From an uncultured Alphaproteobacteria bacterium (GTDB lineage: Bacteria > Pseudomonadota > Alphaproteobacteria > SP197): a stretch of DNA of 64,000 nt. Below are positions 1 to 9,811 of this stretch, piece by piece. Below the pieces are notes generated by a model, which had not been told where the DNA came from, did not search any database, and saw only the letters and a list, made by a program, of their open reading frames with translations. The position numbers and the translations under genes are program-made. The DNA is taken from positions 1 through 64,000 of the forward strand of contig CALSLK010000014.1 of NCBI GenBank assembly GCA_943787175.1, read 5' to 3'. Numbering within the stretch: position 1 is the stretch's first letter; each line of letters starts with the position of its first letter.

Positions 1-338
1 AGGATACGGAAATCCTTGGTCAGCCCATCGCAGCAGGCGAAAACGTGGTGTTCTGGTACACCTCGGCCAACCGCGACGAGGCCGTGTTTGACGATCCCCA
101 GCGTTTCGACATCCGACGCACACCCAACGATCATGTCGGCTATGGCGGTGGGGGCGTGCACCACTGCCTGGGCATGCATCTGGCCCGGCGCGAGATGTAT
201 CATTTCTTCAAGGTGCTGTTCGAAACCCTGCCCGACATCGAAGTTGACCTCGACGGCATGCAGGAGATCAACGCCTTCTTTATCAACGGCATGCGCCATC
301 TGCCCTGCCGCTACACGCCTGTGAGGATGGACGCATGA
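1..338 (+). CDS. Cytochrome P450, C-terminal fragment (cut by window start)
   Basis: Only the last ~111 residues are present; the reading frame is open from base 3. The heme-binding loop is clear: GYGGGGVHHCLGMHLAR, with the Cys of HHCLG as the axial thiolate ligand. About 25 residues upstream is the typical ANRDEAVFDDPQRFDIRR segment, whose RF belongs to the P450 ERR triad. Members of this family are about 400 residues, so roughly 70 percent lies outside the window. The stop codon overlaps the start of the next SDR gene (ATGA), so the two are translationally coupled, suggesting hydroxylation followed by alcohol oxidation. Substrate cannot be told from this piece. Confidence 0.93.
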   Translation, partial: DTEILGQPIAAGENVVFWYTSANRDEAVFDDPQRFDIRRTPNDHVGYGGGGVHHCLGMHLARREMYHFFKVLFETLPDIEVDLDGMQEINAFFINGMRHLPCRYTPVRMDA

Positions 339-1156
339 ATTTCGAGAACAAAACCATCGTGGTGAGCGGTGCCAATTCCGGGATCGGCGCGGCAACGGCC
401 CGTTTGCTGACCGAACGCGGCGCAAAGGTGATCGGCCTGGATCGCAACGGCGATGGCGCGGGCCTCCATGGCTTTCGCACACTCGATCTGACAGACCCCG
501 CATCGATCAACGCCGCACTCGCGGATCTGGACGGCCCTCTCCATGGCCTGGCCAACGTCGCGGGTGTTCCAGGCAGCCTTGATGGCGAGACGATCATGCG
601 TGTGAACGTTCTGGGCCTTCGTCAGGTGACAGAAACCCTACTACCGCGCATGGAACCGGGCGGCGCCATCGTCCAGGTCGCATCTGACGCGGGTTCGGGC
701 TGGCGCAAGCGGCTGGACCTCATCCTCGAACTGATCCGGCTGCGCAGTTATGAAGACGGCCTGGCCTGGGTGCGCGATCACCTCATGGACGGACCCGACG
801 CATATTATTTTTCCAAGGAAGTCGCGGTTGTCTATGCGATCGCAGGCTCGATGCTTGCGCGGGATCAGGGCGTTCGCTCACTTTCCGTCAGTCCCGGCGC
901 GGTTGAAACGCCGATCCTCAAGGACTTCTACGCTTCCATGAGCACGCAAATTCTCGACCGACAGATGGAACAGGCCGGTGGGCGCAATGCCAGGCCCGAA
1001 GAGATTGCCAAGGTGATTGCCTTTGCGTTGAGCGAAGATGCGAGCTGGCTCAACGGCACCGACATTGTTGTCGATGGCGGCGGCGGCACGGCCTTTCACT
1101 TCGATCTGGTCGATAAACCTGCAGAACAGTCCCTGGACATCGTTTTCGGGCGCTAA
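335..1156 (+). CDS. SDR family oxidoreductase (coniferyl-alcohol/3-alpha-hydroxysteroid dehydrogenase-like)
   Basis: A 273-residue NAD(P)-dependent short-chain dehydrogenase. The N-terminal Rossmann motif is SGANSGIG (residues 11-18), the NVAG-type motif is ANVAG, and the catalytic pair sits in YYFSK. The C-terminal VDGG motif is present. A roughly 30-residue insert between the active-site Ser strand and the YxxxK helix (the WRKRLDLILELIRLRSYEDG region) is typical of the coniferyl-alcohol/3-alpha-HSD subgroup as I remember it. The start overlaps the P450 stop by ATGA. It probably oxidises the alcohol made by the P450; the actual substrate is unknown. It converges on the TPR gene with only 6 bases between stops. 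Confidence 0.88.
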   Translation: MNFENKTIVVSGANSGIGAATARLLTERGAKVIGLDRNGDGAGLHGFRTLDLTDPASINAALADLDGPLHGLANVAGVPGSLDGETIMRVNVLGLRQVTETLLPRMEPGGAIVQVASDAGSGWRKRLDLILELIRLRSYEDGLAWVRDHLMDGPDAYYFSKEVAVVYAIAGSMLARDQGVRSLSVSPGAVETPILKDFYASMSTQILDRQMEQAGGRNARPEEIAKVIAFALSEDASWLNGTDIVVDGGGGTAFHFDLVDKPAEQSLDIVFGR

Positions 1157-1162
1157 TCCAGG

Positions 1163-2812
1163 TCAAGCTGCGTGCTGCATGCGGCAGTAGCAGGATGCAC
1201 GCACCGGCACATCGCAGCGGGCCGATGCCAGGTCCAGTTGCTGTTTGAGAATACGTGCCTCGGCCTTTTCACCCCGGCGCACCAGGCATTCGTGCAGACC
1301 GTGCAGGCTCCAGACATTGCCGGGATGCTGGCACGGCCGGCGCAAGGTGTCGTCGAGACCCAGGTCGGCGCGATAGACCGCTTCGGCTTCCTCATAATGC
1401 CCCTGCTCCATAAGCAGCGCGCCAAGCGCATGGCGGGTCGGCTGCATCCAGGCCCAGGGCTCGTCATAGGGCATGTGATCATCCAGATCGACCGAGCGGC
1501 GCAGGTGATCGAACGCCACGTCATAGTTGCCCTTGCGATACTCCAGCTCGCCCAGCAACATCTGTTCGGCCACGGCCAGAATATCGCGCGCGGTGTTGTT
1601 GAAGAGACGGCGTGAATCCGGCACGCGTTCCAGAGCTTCATAGAACAGCTCGCGCTCGGCTTCGGCCTCGGCAACGCGATTTGTGGCGGCATAGGCAACG
1701 CAGCGGGTGTAGCGGATAGTTGCGGTGGTCACGCAATAGAGGTCGGGATCATCAGGCAGCGGTTGCGCCAGGATTTCGTCCCACTTGCCAAAGCGGATCA
1801 GCACATGCTGCTTGATCGGCACATAAGCCTCAAGCCAGTCGGCATAGGGCGGATTGCCGACCTTGAGGAGTTCGCGCGGGATGGTCGCGTTCATTTCCTC
1901 GGCGGCTTCGATGGCCGGCTGATACTGGCCCAGGAACATCGCGCCATAGGCCTTGAAATGATAATCGTGCACGCGGTAGCCCGAATAGAAGTTGAAGACG
2001 CCTTCCTTCTCGACAAATGCACGGTCGGCTACCACGGCGGCGTGGTTGCGCTCGACCACGTCCTGATAATTGCCGCACAACACATCGATATGGGTCGGCA
2101 TGTGCCGCAGATGGCCGGAATCCGGCATGGTGTGATAGAGCGCATCGCCCGACTTCAGGGCGCGCTCGGGATGCGGTGACATCTCCATGACATGGACATG
2201 CATGTGGAGCAGGCCGGGATGACACCAGGCCGCTTCATAGCGTGCCAATGCGCCTTCGATCACTTCGATGATCTCAGCAGTAGAAGCGCCTTCGCTCATC
2301 TCACCGGTATCAAGATCCCACAGCGCCCAGGGTGTGCGGCACATCATGGAATCGGCAAAAAAGGTGGCGACATCCAGGTGGCCGGAATGCGCGGCATAGA
2401 CCGGGCGCATAGCGTCTGAATAAAGATCGTTCCAGGCTTCGAAATCCTCACCCTCCAGCGGGAAACGGGTGACCAGCGCCGCACAGAGCATCTGCTCGAG
2501 ATTGCTGCCGCCAGCAGCGAGTTCAACGGCGCGGCGACTTTCCGCACGGCAGCGCGCGAGACACTCCACGCGCTCTTCATCACCGAAATCTGGCCACAGC
2601 TTGTTGTAGTTGGGGCCTGTGGCAAAGGCGATGCCCCACACCGCCATGGCACAGTTGGGATCGTGCTCGAGCGCGCGCTCGAAACACGCAACGGCCTCAC
2701 CATGGTTGAAGCCGTAACACCATGCCAGTCCCCGATCGAACCACATCTGGGCGTCCGGTGATGCCGCGGTGACGGGAAAGCTGTGACTGCCCAGATCGAA
2801 ATAGTCGCTCAT
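1163..2812 (-). CDS. Tetratricopeptide-repeat protein with a histidine-rich motif
   Basis: 549 residues. The start is set at MSDYFDLG because an AGGA-type ribosome site overlaps the upstream stop 7 bases away; an upstream start at 2902 would overlap the MBL gene by 83 bases. TPR-like helical pairs are visible at both ends, e.g. FNHGEAVACFERALEHDP near residue 40 and GHYEEAEAVYRADLGLDD near residue 485. Mid-protein there is an unusual cluster, LLHMHVHVMEMSPHPERAL followed by PDSGHLRHMPTHIDVL, with eight histidines in about 45 residues, which could bind metal. It is last in the hyuA-hyuB-hyuB-MBL operon. Function unknown; no signal peptide or membrane segment seen. Confidence 0.8.
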   Translation of the reverse strand: MSDYFDLGSHSFPVTAASPDAQMWFDRGLAWCYGFNHGEAVACFERALEHDPNCAMAVWGIAFATGPNYNKLWPDFGDEERVECLARCRAESRRAVELAAGGSNLEQMLCAALVTRFPLEGEDFEAWNDLYSDAMRPVYAAHSGHLDVATFFADSMMCRTPWALWDLDTGEMSEGASTAEIIEVIEGALARYEAAWCHPGLLHMHVHVMEMSPHPERALKSGDALYHTMPDSGHLRHMPTHIDVLCGNYQDVVERNHAAVVADRAFVEKEGVFNFYSGYRVHDYHFKAYGAMFLGQYQPAIEAAEEMNATIPRELLKVGNPPYADWLEAYVPIKQHVLIRFGKWDEILAQPLPDDPDLYCVTTATIRYTRCVAYAATNRVAEAEAERELFYEALERVPDSRRLFNNTARDILAVAEQMLLGELEYRKGNYDVAFDHLRRSVDLDDHMPYDEPWAWMQPTRHALGALLMEQGHYEEAEAVYRADLGLDDTLRRPCQHPGNVWSLHGLHECLVRRGEKAEARILKQQLDLASARCDVPVRASCYCRMQHAA

Positions 2813-2819
2813 GATGTCC

Positions 2820-3596
2820 TCAATGGCTCGCACGTTTCTCAAGATAGTCCCGGCACATCGCAACCAGGCGTTCACGCCCAAAGCTGGGGTCGTGACCGGC
2901 ATGAACCACCGTTACCGGCAGTTCCATCAGCCGCTCCATGGTGCGGCAGTAATCGGCGATATCGGATTCCGGCAGCATGTCGAGCAGCGGCCCGTCATAG
3001 GCCGCATCACCGGAGAACAGAGTGCCGGTATCAGCTTCCCACAGGCCGATGCTGCCCGGTGAATGGCCCGGCAGATGCATCACTTCAAAGCGGCGGTTGC
3101 CGATCGAGATTTCATCGCCCTCATCAACCACACGCGTCGGCTTGGCTGGCTCCACCTTGTAGGCGCGCGCATCATATCCGGCACACGGCAGGGCATCGAT
3201 CAGGCATTCGGAAATCTGATAGCCGGAGTCTTCAATGCACTTGACGACATCGGGGTCCATGTCCTCGCGATAGAGCGAAAACCGGTTGTCGGCCTCCTCC
3301 ATGATCGGTGCCTCATGAACGCCCACGATCCGGTTCTCGAATTCATGCAGGCTGCCGACATGATCAAAATGGGTATGGGTGGCAAAGGCGATGACGCCAT
3401 GGCCGAACAGGTCTTCGATGGCTGGCTTGAGTTCGGCCACGCCCATGCCGGTATCGACCAGCAGATCGGTTTCCGAACCCCGGACATGCCAGATGTTGCA
3501 GCGCCCCAGCGGGTCCACATGCGGCTCCCAGATCAGCGTGATGTCATCATCAATCCGCTTGCGCTCAAACCAGCGCTCGGCAATCTCGAAGGTCAT
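2820..3596 (-). CDS. MBL-fold metallo-hydrolase
   Basis: 258 residues of the metallo-beta-lactamase fold. The dinuclear metal motif HTHFDH lies at residues 74-79, a further His ligand in LPGHSPGS (H178), the bridging Asp in LFSGDAAYDG (D197), and a late His in VVHAGHDPSFG. This is the hydrolase set-up of glyoxalase II/lactonase-type enzymes. It sits between the hyuB genes and the TPR gene in one minus-strand operon, so it may hydrolyse an ester, lactone or amide product of the hydantoinase step; that role is inference. No signal peptide, so cytoplasmic. Confidence 0.88.
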   Translation of the reverse strand: MTFEIAERWFERKRIDDDITLIWEPHVDPLGRCNIWHVRGSETDLLVDTGMGVAELKPAIEDLFGHGVIAFATHTHFDHVGSLHEFENRIVGVHEAPIMEEADNRFSLYREDMDPDVVKCIEDSGYQISECLIDALPCAGYDARAYKVEPAKPTRVVDEGDEISIGNRRFEVMHLPGHSPGSIGLWEADTGTLFSGDAAYDGPLLDMLPESDIADYCRTMERLMELPVTVVHAGHDPSFGRERLVAMCRDYLEKRASH

Positions 3597-3680
3597 GGCG
3601 CGTTTTCTCCTGATATCGACGCATGATAGCGAGCGACAGTAGCCATTGCGAATGTGTCGAACGAAGTAGGGAGCGACGGT

Positions 3681-5362
3681 CTACTCGGCGGCATCTGCGA
3701 CGACGTAACCCTCAACGCGATCACGTTCGACCAGCGCGGGGTCGCGGTCGGCCGGGTTGCCCCAGCCGCCGCCGCCGGCGCCGACGGTGCGCAGGACATC
3801 ACCTTTCTTGAGCATCAGGCCGACCATCTTGCTCTTCAGGTTTTCTTCCTGCTGCGTGCCCGGGTTGCGGATGGAGCGCGGCCAGACCACCCGTGCCGCC
3901 GCCGTGGAGGCCCCAGGGTGCAGTGTCGGGGCGGGTCTGCTGACAATAGCCGGTCAGGATGCCGTCCGAGGCCAGGACTTCGTAGTCGCGCCGGATCCCC
4001 AGGCCGCCACGGAATTTTCCATGGCCGCCCGACCCCTCGACCAACACCGTCTCGCGCACACGCACCGGCGACAAGGTCTCCATGATCTCTGCCGACAGGA
4101 TTGCGCAGTTGCCGCCGTGGCTGTCGATGGCGTTGAGGCCGTCCAACCCTTCCGCGCCGCCCATGCCACCGCCGATGATGTCGGCAATCACGTAGTAAGG
4201 CTGGCTGCCGTCGTCCAGCCGCATCTCGGGCCGATCATCGAAGCCGCCCAGCACAAAGCTCGGGAAGGAGGTGTGGCAACCCGCCGCGCCATACTCGCCC
4301 GCGACCGGGGACAGCGCCTTCAGCACGACATCGGCCAGCGCCTGCTGGGTAATATGGCGCACCGACACGGCGGCCGGGCGGATTGGGTCAAGCACCGTGC
4401 CACGCTTTGTTTTCACGTGGACAGGGCGGTCGCAGCCCTGATTCTGCGGCAGGTCGGGCGCCAGGATGCATTTCACGGCATAATGGATCAGCGAGAGTGT
4501 CGAGGCCTCCGGGCAGTTCATGCCGTTGGCGCGTTGATCGTCAGTGCCTGATACGTCAACGGTGATGTCACCACCCGCGACCGTCACTGCCGCATGCAGC
4601 CGGATCGGTGTCTCGGTGGTGACGTCGTCCTCCATCAACACCTCGGCTTCCCAATGACCGTCACCCAGTTTCGCGATGGCGCGGCGCATATAGGTTTCGT
4701 TGTAGCCCAGGCAGGCGTTGCACAAGGTGCGGAAGCGTTCGTTGCCGTAACGCGCGGCAAGCTCGGCAATGCGGCGCTCTCCCCGTTCGACAGCCAGCGA
4801 TCTGGGCACGCATATCTCCGGCAGATCCGCGCGGATCGCGCACATTGGCAGCCAGAATGTCGAAGATGGCCTGTACCGGCTTGCCCTCTTCGACGATCTT
4901 GAGCGGCGGCAGGATGAGGCCTTCGGCGAAAACCTCCAGGTTGTCAGGGCCTTCGCTGCCCGGCACCTTGCCGCCGACATCAACGTGGTGCGCGATGGTC
5001 GAAGTCAGCGCGATCAGTTCGCCATCGCAGAACACCGGGCTGAAGAGACAGATATCGGGTGTATGGGTGCAGCCCTGATAAGGATCGTTGCAGACGATGA
5101 TGTCACCGGGCTTCCATTCCTCGCGCGGAATCTTCGCAAACATGTAACCGATCGCGGTCGACATGATGCCAAGCTGGGCCGGAATGGTTTCGGCCTGGGA
5201 CAACATCTCGCCCTCGGGCGTGAAGAGGCCACAGGCGTAATCGTACATGTCCCAGATGATCGAGGAGAACGCCGCGCGACGCAGCGCCATCGACATTTCC
5301 TCGGCAATGCCAGCCAGTTGATGCTGGAAGACGTCTCGGGTGATGGGATCGATTTCAGCCAT
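3681..5362 (-). pseudogene. hyuB: Hydantoinase B/oxoprolinase family subunit, frameshifted tandem copy
   Basis: Starts at MAEIDPITRDVFQHQ with an AGGAG site and runs in three frames. The first break is near 4785, where the neighbour has GCRTGERR but this copy continues as GCRTGRAP (net one extra base). The second is near 3890, after HGGGTGG, where the frame with IRNPGTQQEEN resumes. Corrected, the product would be ~560 residues, the same length as the intact hyuB next door and about 65 percent identical to it by eye. Known family role: catalytic B subunit of ATP-dependent hydantoin/oxoproline or acetone-carboxylase-like enzymes. There are no internal stop codons within the correct frames, so sequence error is as likely as real decay. 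Confidence 0.82.
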
Positions 5363-5377
5363 GGCACTTCTCCTGAT

Positions 5378-7057
5378 TTATTCCGCAGCATCGGCGGTGA
5401 TATAGCCTTCCTGAAGATCCAGCGCGGCCAGCTGGGCATCGCGTTCCGATGCATCGCCCCAGCCACCGCCGCCTGAGCCGACAACACGCAGTACCTCACC
5501 GCGTTTCATGACCCGGGAGGGGATGCGCGCAAGCATGACTTCCTCATGATCGGTGCCGGGATTCATGACGAAGGCCGCCTTGCCACCGGGGCCACCGCCC
5601 TCGACACCCCAGGGCGCGGTTTCATCGCGCTGCTGCTGGGAATCACCAATCAGCATGCCGCGTTCCGTCAGCAGCTCGAAATCGCGCAGGATGCCAAGGC
5701 CACCACGATGACGGCCCGTGCCGCCGGAATTGGGCACCAGTTCGGTCCGCAAGACCCGTATGGGGCTGATCGTCTCCACGACTTCGGCAGAAATGATGCT
5801 GCAATTGCCGCCATGGGTATCGACGGCGGTCAGGCCGTCATGGGTTGCCGAGGCGCCCATGCCGCCACCGACAATGTCGGACACGACGTAATAGGGCTGC
5901 TTGCCGTCATCCTCACGCATTTCCTCGCGATCATCATGACCACCCAGGACAAAGGCCGAGAACGAAACCTGTGACCCCGCTGCCGACAGTTCCGGACACA
6001 GAGGAACCATCGCCTTCAACACGACATCGGCAAGCGCCTGCTGTGTGTGGTGACGCGTGGCGACCGCTGCCGGGCGATGGGGGTCAAGGATCGAACCTTT
6101 ACGCATCTTGACCGTGATCGGTCTGATGCAGCCCTCGTTCTGTGCCAGTTCCGGCGTCGTCAAACACTTCACGGCGTAATGCGACATGGAAAGCGTCGAA
6201 CATTCTGGATTGTTGAGAGAGAACGGCCGTTGGTCGCCCGAACCTGTGACGTCAACCTCGATCTCGTCACCCTTGATCGTGACTCTGGCGTGAAGCAGGA
6301 ACGGCTCCATGCTCGAGACATCGTCCTCAACCAGGATCTGCGCCTCGGCCGAGCCGTCCGGCAGGGCCGCAATGGCGCGACGGGCGTAAGTCTCTGTGTA
6401 ATCCAGGCAGGCTGTCGTGAGCGCGGCAAACTGGGCATGGCCATAACGTTCCGCCAGCATGGCGACGCGCCGCTCCCCCGTCCGGCAGCCCGCAATCTGG
6501 GCACGCAGGTCACCCTCGACATACTCAGGCAGGCGAACGTTCGCGCGCATGATGCGGAAGGCCGTGTCGTTGGGCACGCCCTCCTCCAACAGCTTGAGAG
6601 GCGGAAAGATCAGGCCCTCGGCAAAGACCTCCTCGTTGTCGGGCCCGCCCGAGCCCGGCAGGCGCCCACCGATATCCAGGTGATGAGCGATGGTCGAGGT
6701 GATCGCAACAATCTCACCATCGTGGAACACGGGGCTGAACAGGCAGATATCCATGGTATGGGTGCAACCCCGGTAGGGATCGTTGCACACCAGCACGTCA
6801 CCAGGCTTCCAGACCTCCAGCGGGAATTCACGGAACATGTAACGCAACGCAGTCGACATGATGCCCAGCTGGGCCGGGATCGTGTCGGCCTGGGCAATCA
6901 TGTCGCCGCTGGGCACAAAAAGCGCGACTGAATAATCCCACATGTCCCAGATGATCGAGCTATAGGCGGCACGCCGCAGCGCAGTCGACATCTCGTCAGC
7001 AATACCGGTCAACTGGTGCTGGAAGACGTCACGCGTGATGGGGTCGATGTCGCTCAC
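5378..7057 (-). CDS. hyuB: Hydantoinase B/oxoprolinase family protein
   Basis: 559 residues, normal length for HyuB. Family motifs include IDPITRDVFQHQLTGIADEM, NDPYRGCTHTMD, FSPVFHDGEIVA, AGCRTGERR and DIVGGGMGA. Together with HyuA it forms an ATP-dependent ring-opening amidase (hydantoin, 5-oxoproline or related cyclic amides); the substrate cannot be assigned from sequence. The start codon is GTG, overlapping the hyuA stop (GTGA, 7054-7057), so the two are translationally coupled. A second, frameshifted hyuB follows 15 bases downstream. Confidence 0.92.
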   Translation of the reverse strand: MSDIDPITRDVFQHQLTGIADEMSTALRRAAYSSIIWDMWDYSVALFVPSGDMIAQADTIPAQLGIMSTALRYMFREFPLEVWKPGDVLVCNDPYRGCTHTMDICLFSPVFHDGEIVAITSTIAHHLDIGGRLPGSGGPDNEEVFAEGLIFPPLKLLEEGVPNDTAFRIMRANVRLPEYVEGDLRAQIAGCRTGERRVAMLAERYGHAQFAALTTACLDYTETYARRAIAALPDGSAEAQILVEDDVSSMEPFLLHARVTIKGDEIEVDVTGSGDQRPFSLNNPECSTLSMSHYAVKCLTTPELAQNEGCIRPITVKMRKGSILDPHRPAAVATRHHTQQALADVVLKAMVPLCPELSAAGSQVSFSAFVLGGHDDREEMREDDGKQPYYVVSDIVGGGMGASATHDGLTAVDTHGGNCSIISAEVVETISPIRVLRTELVPNSGGTGRHRGGLGILRDFELLTERGMLIGDSQQQRDETAPWGVEGGGPGGKAAFVMNPGTDHEEVMLARIPSRVMKRGEVLRVVGSGGGGWGDASERDAQLAALDLQEGYITADAAE

Positions 7058-9105
7058 GAGCCCGCGCCAATGCGAATCACCTGTCCGGGTGCCACCGTGG
7101 CCTTCTGGCCGGCCAGCACGACTGTGGTGGTATCGCGCTGGATGATCACGGCCGGGCCGGCAACCACGTGGCCTGGCTCCAGATCCTCGCGTCGATAGAC
7201 CGGTGTGTCATGGAAACCCTCGTCGGCATCAAGGCACACCGATCGGCGCGAGGCAGGTTCCGGTTCGCCGGACGCTTGTGCCGCGACCTGCGGCAATGCA
7301 GCCTTTGCCGTTCGCCCGAAACCTTCAACCCGCAGGTTCACGAACTCGACCGGGGCATCAGGGTCGGTGTGGCCATAGGCCTGTTCATGATGGTCGTGGA
7401 AGGCTGTTGCGACCGCGCCCGGTTGCCACCAGCCCGCGACTCCGGGCTCAGACAGCGGGACCAGCAGTTCGTGAAACTGTCCGCTGCAGCGCATGTCGGC
7501 CAGGAAGCGGAAGCGCCGGTCTTCAAGCGCGATCCCATCGCGCTCCAGGGCCTGATCAAGTTCGTCTTTAAGAGCGTTCAATCGCTCCGTCAGGTCGGCC
7601 TCTTCAACCTTAAGGAAACGGCGCTGGAACGCGGTCTGGGTCGTGTGGCGAATGTCCGACATGAGCAGGCCCTGCGCGGCATAGACGCCAGGGTTCAGCG
7701 GCACCAGCACTTCGGCCATGTCGAGATCGCGCGCCATGAAGGGCGCGTAAATGGGCCCGGCACCGCCGAAGGCCAGAAGGGCGAAATCGCGGATATCGAG
7801 ACCGCGTTCGACAGAAAGCTTGCGGATCGCCTGGATCATGCCGGCATTGGCAACACGCACGATGCCCAACGCAGCAGCCTCAAGCGAGAGTCCCAGTGGG
7901 TCGGCAATATTATTCTGCACGGCTTCGCGCGCCAGGTCGGCATCAAGCGGAATTTCGCCACCCAGGAATTCGCCGGGATGGAGAATACCCAGAACCACGG
8001 CAGCATCGGTGACCGTGGCATTCTTGCCACCCTGGCCGTAACAGGCAGGTCCGGGCTCGGCACCAGCCGATTGTGGGCCAACGCGCAGGGCGCCGCCCAG
8101 ATCGACATGCGCGATCGATCCACCGCCAGCAGAGATGGTCTCGATATCAAGCGTCGGCAGACGCAGAGGCTGACCATCGATCTGGCGTCCGGTCACCATG
8201 CGCGGCTCGCTTCCCGCGATCACGGAAAAGTCGGCCGAGGTACCGCCCATGTCGAAGGTCACTAGATCAGGAACACCCAGCTCCTGCGCCATGGCTGCGC
8301 CGGCGATGACACCGCCGGCGGGTCCCGAAAGCAACATGGCTGCCGGATTGTCACGTGCTGATTGAGGGGTCGCAACGCCTCCGTCACTGCGCATCAGGCG
8401 CAGGGGTGCAGAGACACCGTCGCCGGCCAGCGCCTGATCTAGGGTCGAGACATACCGATCCACAACGGGACCGACATAGGCCGCCACCGCCGTCGTGTTG
8501 GCGCGTGGGTACTCCTCGATCTGGGGATTGACCCGGCTGGACAGGTAGATCGGCACACCCGGCAAGGCACGGGCAATTTCGCGTTCCAGAACCGTCTCAT
8601 GCGAATCATCAAGGAACGAGAAACCCAGACACACGGCCACGGCTTCGGGCTCCAGTGCAGCGAGCTCGGCGGTGACACGTTGTGCCTCGGCCTGCGTCAG
8701 CTCCATGACGACGTTGCCAAAGGCATCACGCCGCTCGGCGACCTCGACCATGCGTGAACGCGGTACAACGGGCGGCGGCTTGGACTGGGACAGGCGGTAA
8801 AGATGCGGGCGCATCTGGTCACCGATCTCCAGGACATCGCGCATGCCCTCGGTCACGGCCATCGCAACCTTCGCGCCGTTTCGCGTGAGAAAGGCGTTGG
8901 TTCCGACCGTGAAGCCGTGGACGAAGATATCGATTTCACCCGGCGCAATCCCGGCGCTTTCGGACAAACGGCGAATGCCTGAGAGCACGGCCTCTGCACG
9001 ACCCGGCGTCGACGGCACCTTATCGAGATGCACCGCACCAGCCTCCCCGTCGATCAGCACCAGATCCGTAAAGGTTCCGCCAACATCCGCCGATAACGTC
9101 CGCAT
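7054..9105 (-). CDS. hyuA: Hydantoinase/oxoprolinase family protein, subunit A
   Basis: 683 residues. The ATPase-type motifs of the HyuA/acetone-carboxylase family are present: DVGGTFTDL at residues 7-15, SGPAGGV, the second phosphate loop FDMGGTSADFS and SAGGGSIAH. LLAFGGAGP near residue 440 is also typical. It couples ATP hydrolysis to amide ring opening together with HyuB. A GGGAG ribosome site precedes the ATG. It is the first gene of a five-gene minus-strand operon (hyuA, hyuB, hyuB, MBL hydrolase, TPR). The 64-base gap upstream (9106-9169) shows no clear operator. Confidence 0.93.
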   Translation of the reverse strand: MRTLSADVGGTFTDLVLIDGEAGAVHLDKVPSTPGRAEAVLSGIRRLSESAGIAPGEIDIFVHGFTVGTNAFLTRNGAKVAMAVTEGMRDVLEIGDQMRPHLYRLSQSKPPPVVPRSRMVEVAERRDAFGNVVMELTQAEAQRVTAELAALEPEAVAVCLGFSFLDDSHETVLEREIARALPGVPIYLSSRVNPQIEEYPRANTTAVAAYVGPVVDRYVSTLDQALAGDGVSAPLRLMRSDGGVATPQSARDNPAAMLLSGPAGGVIAGAAMAQELGVPDLVTFDMGGTSADFSVIAGSEPRMVTGRQIDGQPLRLPTLDIETISAGGGSIAHVDLGGALRVGPQSAGAEPGPACYGQGGKNATVTDAAVVLGILHPGEFLGGEIPLDADLAREAVQNNIADPLGLSLEAAALGIVRVANAGMIQAIRKLSVERGLDIRDFALLAFGGAGPIYAPFMARDLDMAEVLVPLNPGVYAAQGLLMSDIRHTTQTAFQRRFLKVEEADLTERLNALKDELDQALERDGIALEDRRFRFLADMRCSGQFHELLVPLSEPGVAGWWQPGAVATAFHDHHEQAYGHTDPDAPVEFVNLRVEGFGRTAKAALPQVAAQASGEPEPASRRSVCLDADEGFHDTPVYRREDLEPGHVVAGPAVIIQRDTTTVVLAGQKATVAPGQVIRIGAGS

Positions 9106-9169
9106 ACGCCACTCCCAAACATGTCACCCCCGTATGATGAAGAATGGGACGCGTTTGGCAAGGGGCTGC

Positions 9170-9784
9170 TCAGGCGGAACCAACCCCTAACTGGGCCTCC
9201 AGTTCGGCAATGCGTTCCTGGTAAGGTGTCAGTACCTCGCGGATATGGGCTTCGGTGTAACGTTCCGTGATGTGCTGGGGGCAGTTCCAGTCGAAGGCTG
9301 CCGCGCGGATCAGGAAGCCGCGTTCGACCTTGGCGCGGTAGTCGGGCAGGCGAAGTTTATCGAGCGTTTGCGTGTCATCGGGGTCGATGATCGAGACATG
9401 GCCCAGCAGTTTCAGGCGGCGTTTGTTGATGTAGTCCATGAAGATGATCGAAACCCGGTCGTCCTCCTTCAGATTGCCGACGCTGACATACTGCTTGTTG
9501 CCCCGGAAATCGGGCAGACCCAGTGTGGTGTCATCAAGCACACGCACGAAACCGGCAGGGCCGCCGCGATGCTGGACATAGGGCCAACCGGTTTCACTGA
9601 CTGTTGCCATGTAGAAGCTGTCGCGTGCGTGGATGAAGGCGGTTTCAGCTTCCCCGAACCGGACATCCCCAGGGTCAGCCTCTTCGACCTCTTCCTTGAC
9701 GTAAAAGGCCCGGCTCCCCTGGCTTTCCTGTACGGCCTGGACGGATGGAGTAAAGGCGAGTTCGGCAAACATGCGTCGTGACAT
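9170..9784 (-). CDS. Pyridoxamine 5'-phosphate oxidase-family (FMN-binding) protein
   Basis: 204 residues of the split-barrel FMN-binding fold. Typical segments are FIHARDSFYMATVSETGWPYVQ and GGPAGFVRVLDDTTLGLPDF, followed by RVSIIFMD and RRLKLLGHVSI. This is the general-stress/PPOX-like branch, not PdxH, which is longer and has different C-terminal signatures. It is the last of three minus-strand genes (AhpD-like, DUF1348, PPOX) divergent from a LysR regulator. The trio looks like a small redox or detoxification operon; substrate unknown. Ribosome site GGAG lies upstream of the ATG. Confidence 0.88.
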   Translation of the reverse strand: MSRRMFAELAFTPSVQAVQESQGSRAFYVKEEVEEADPGDVRFGEAETAFIHARDSFYMATVSETGWPYVQHRGGPAGFVRVLDDTTLGLPDFRGNKQYVSVGNLKEDDRVSIIFMDYINKRRLKLLGHVSIIDPDDTQTLDKLRLPDYRAKVERGFLIRAAAFDWNCPQHITERYTEAHIREVLTPYQERIAELEAQLGVGSA

Positions 9785-9811
9785 GGTTTGGTTCTCCGGA
9801 ATTTCAGAAGG

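Noticed and set aside
7168..8265. 365-residue open frame antisense to hyuA
   Set aside because: Shadow of hyuA with low-complexity composition.
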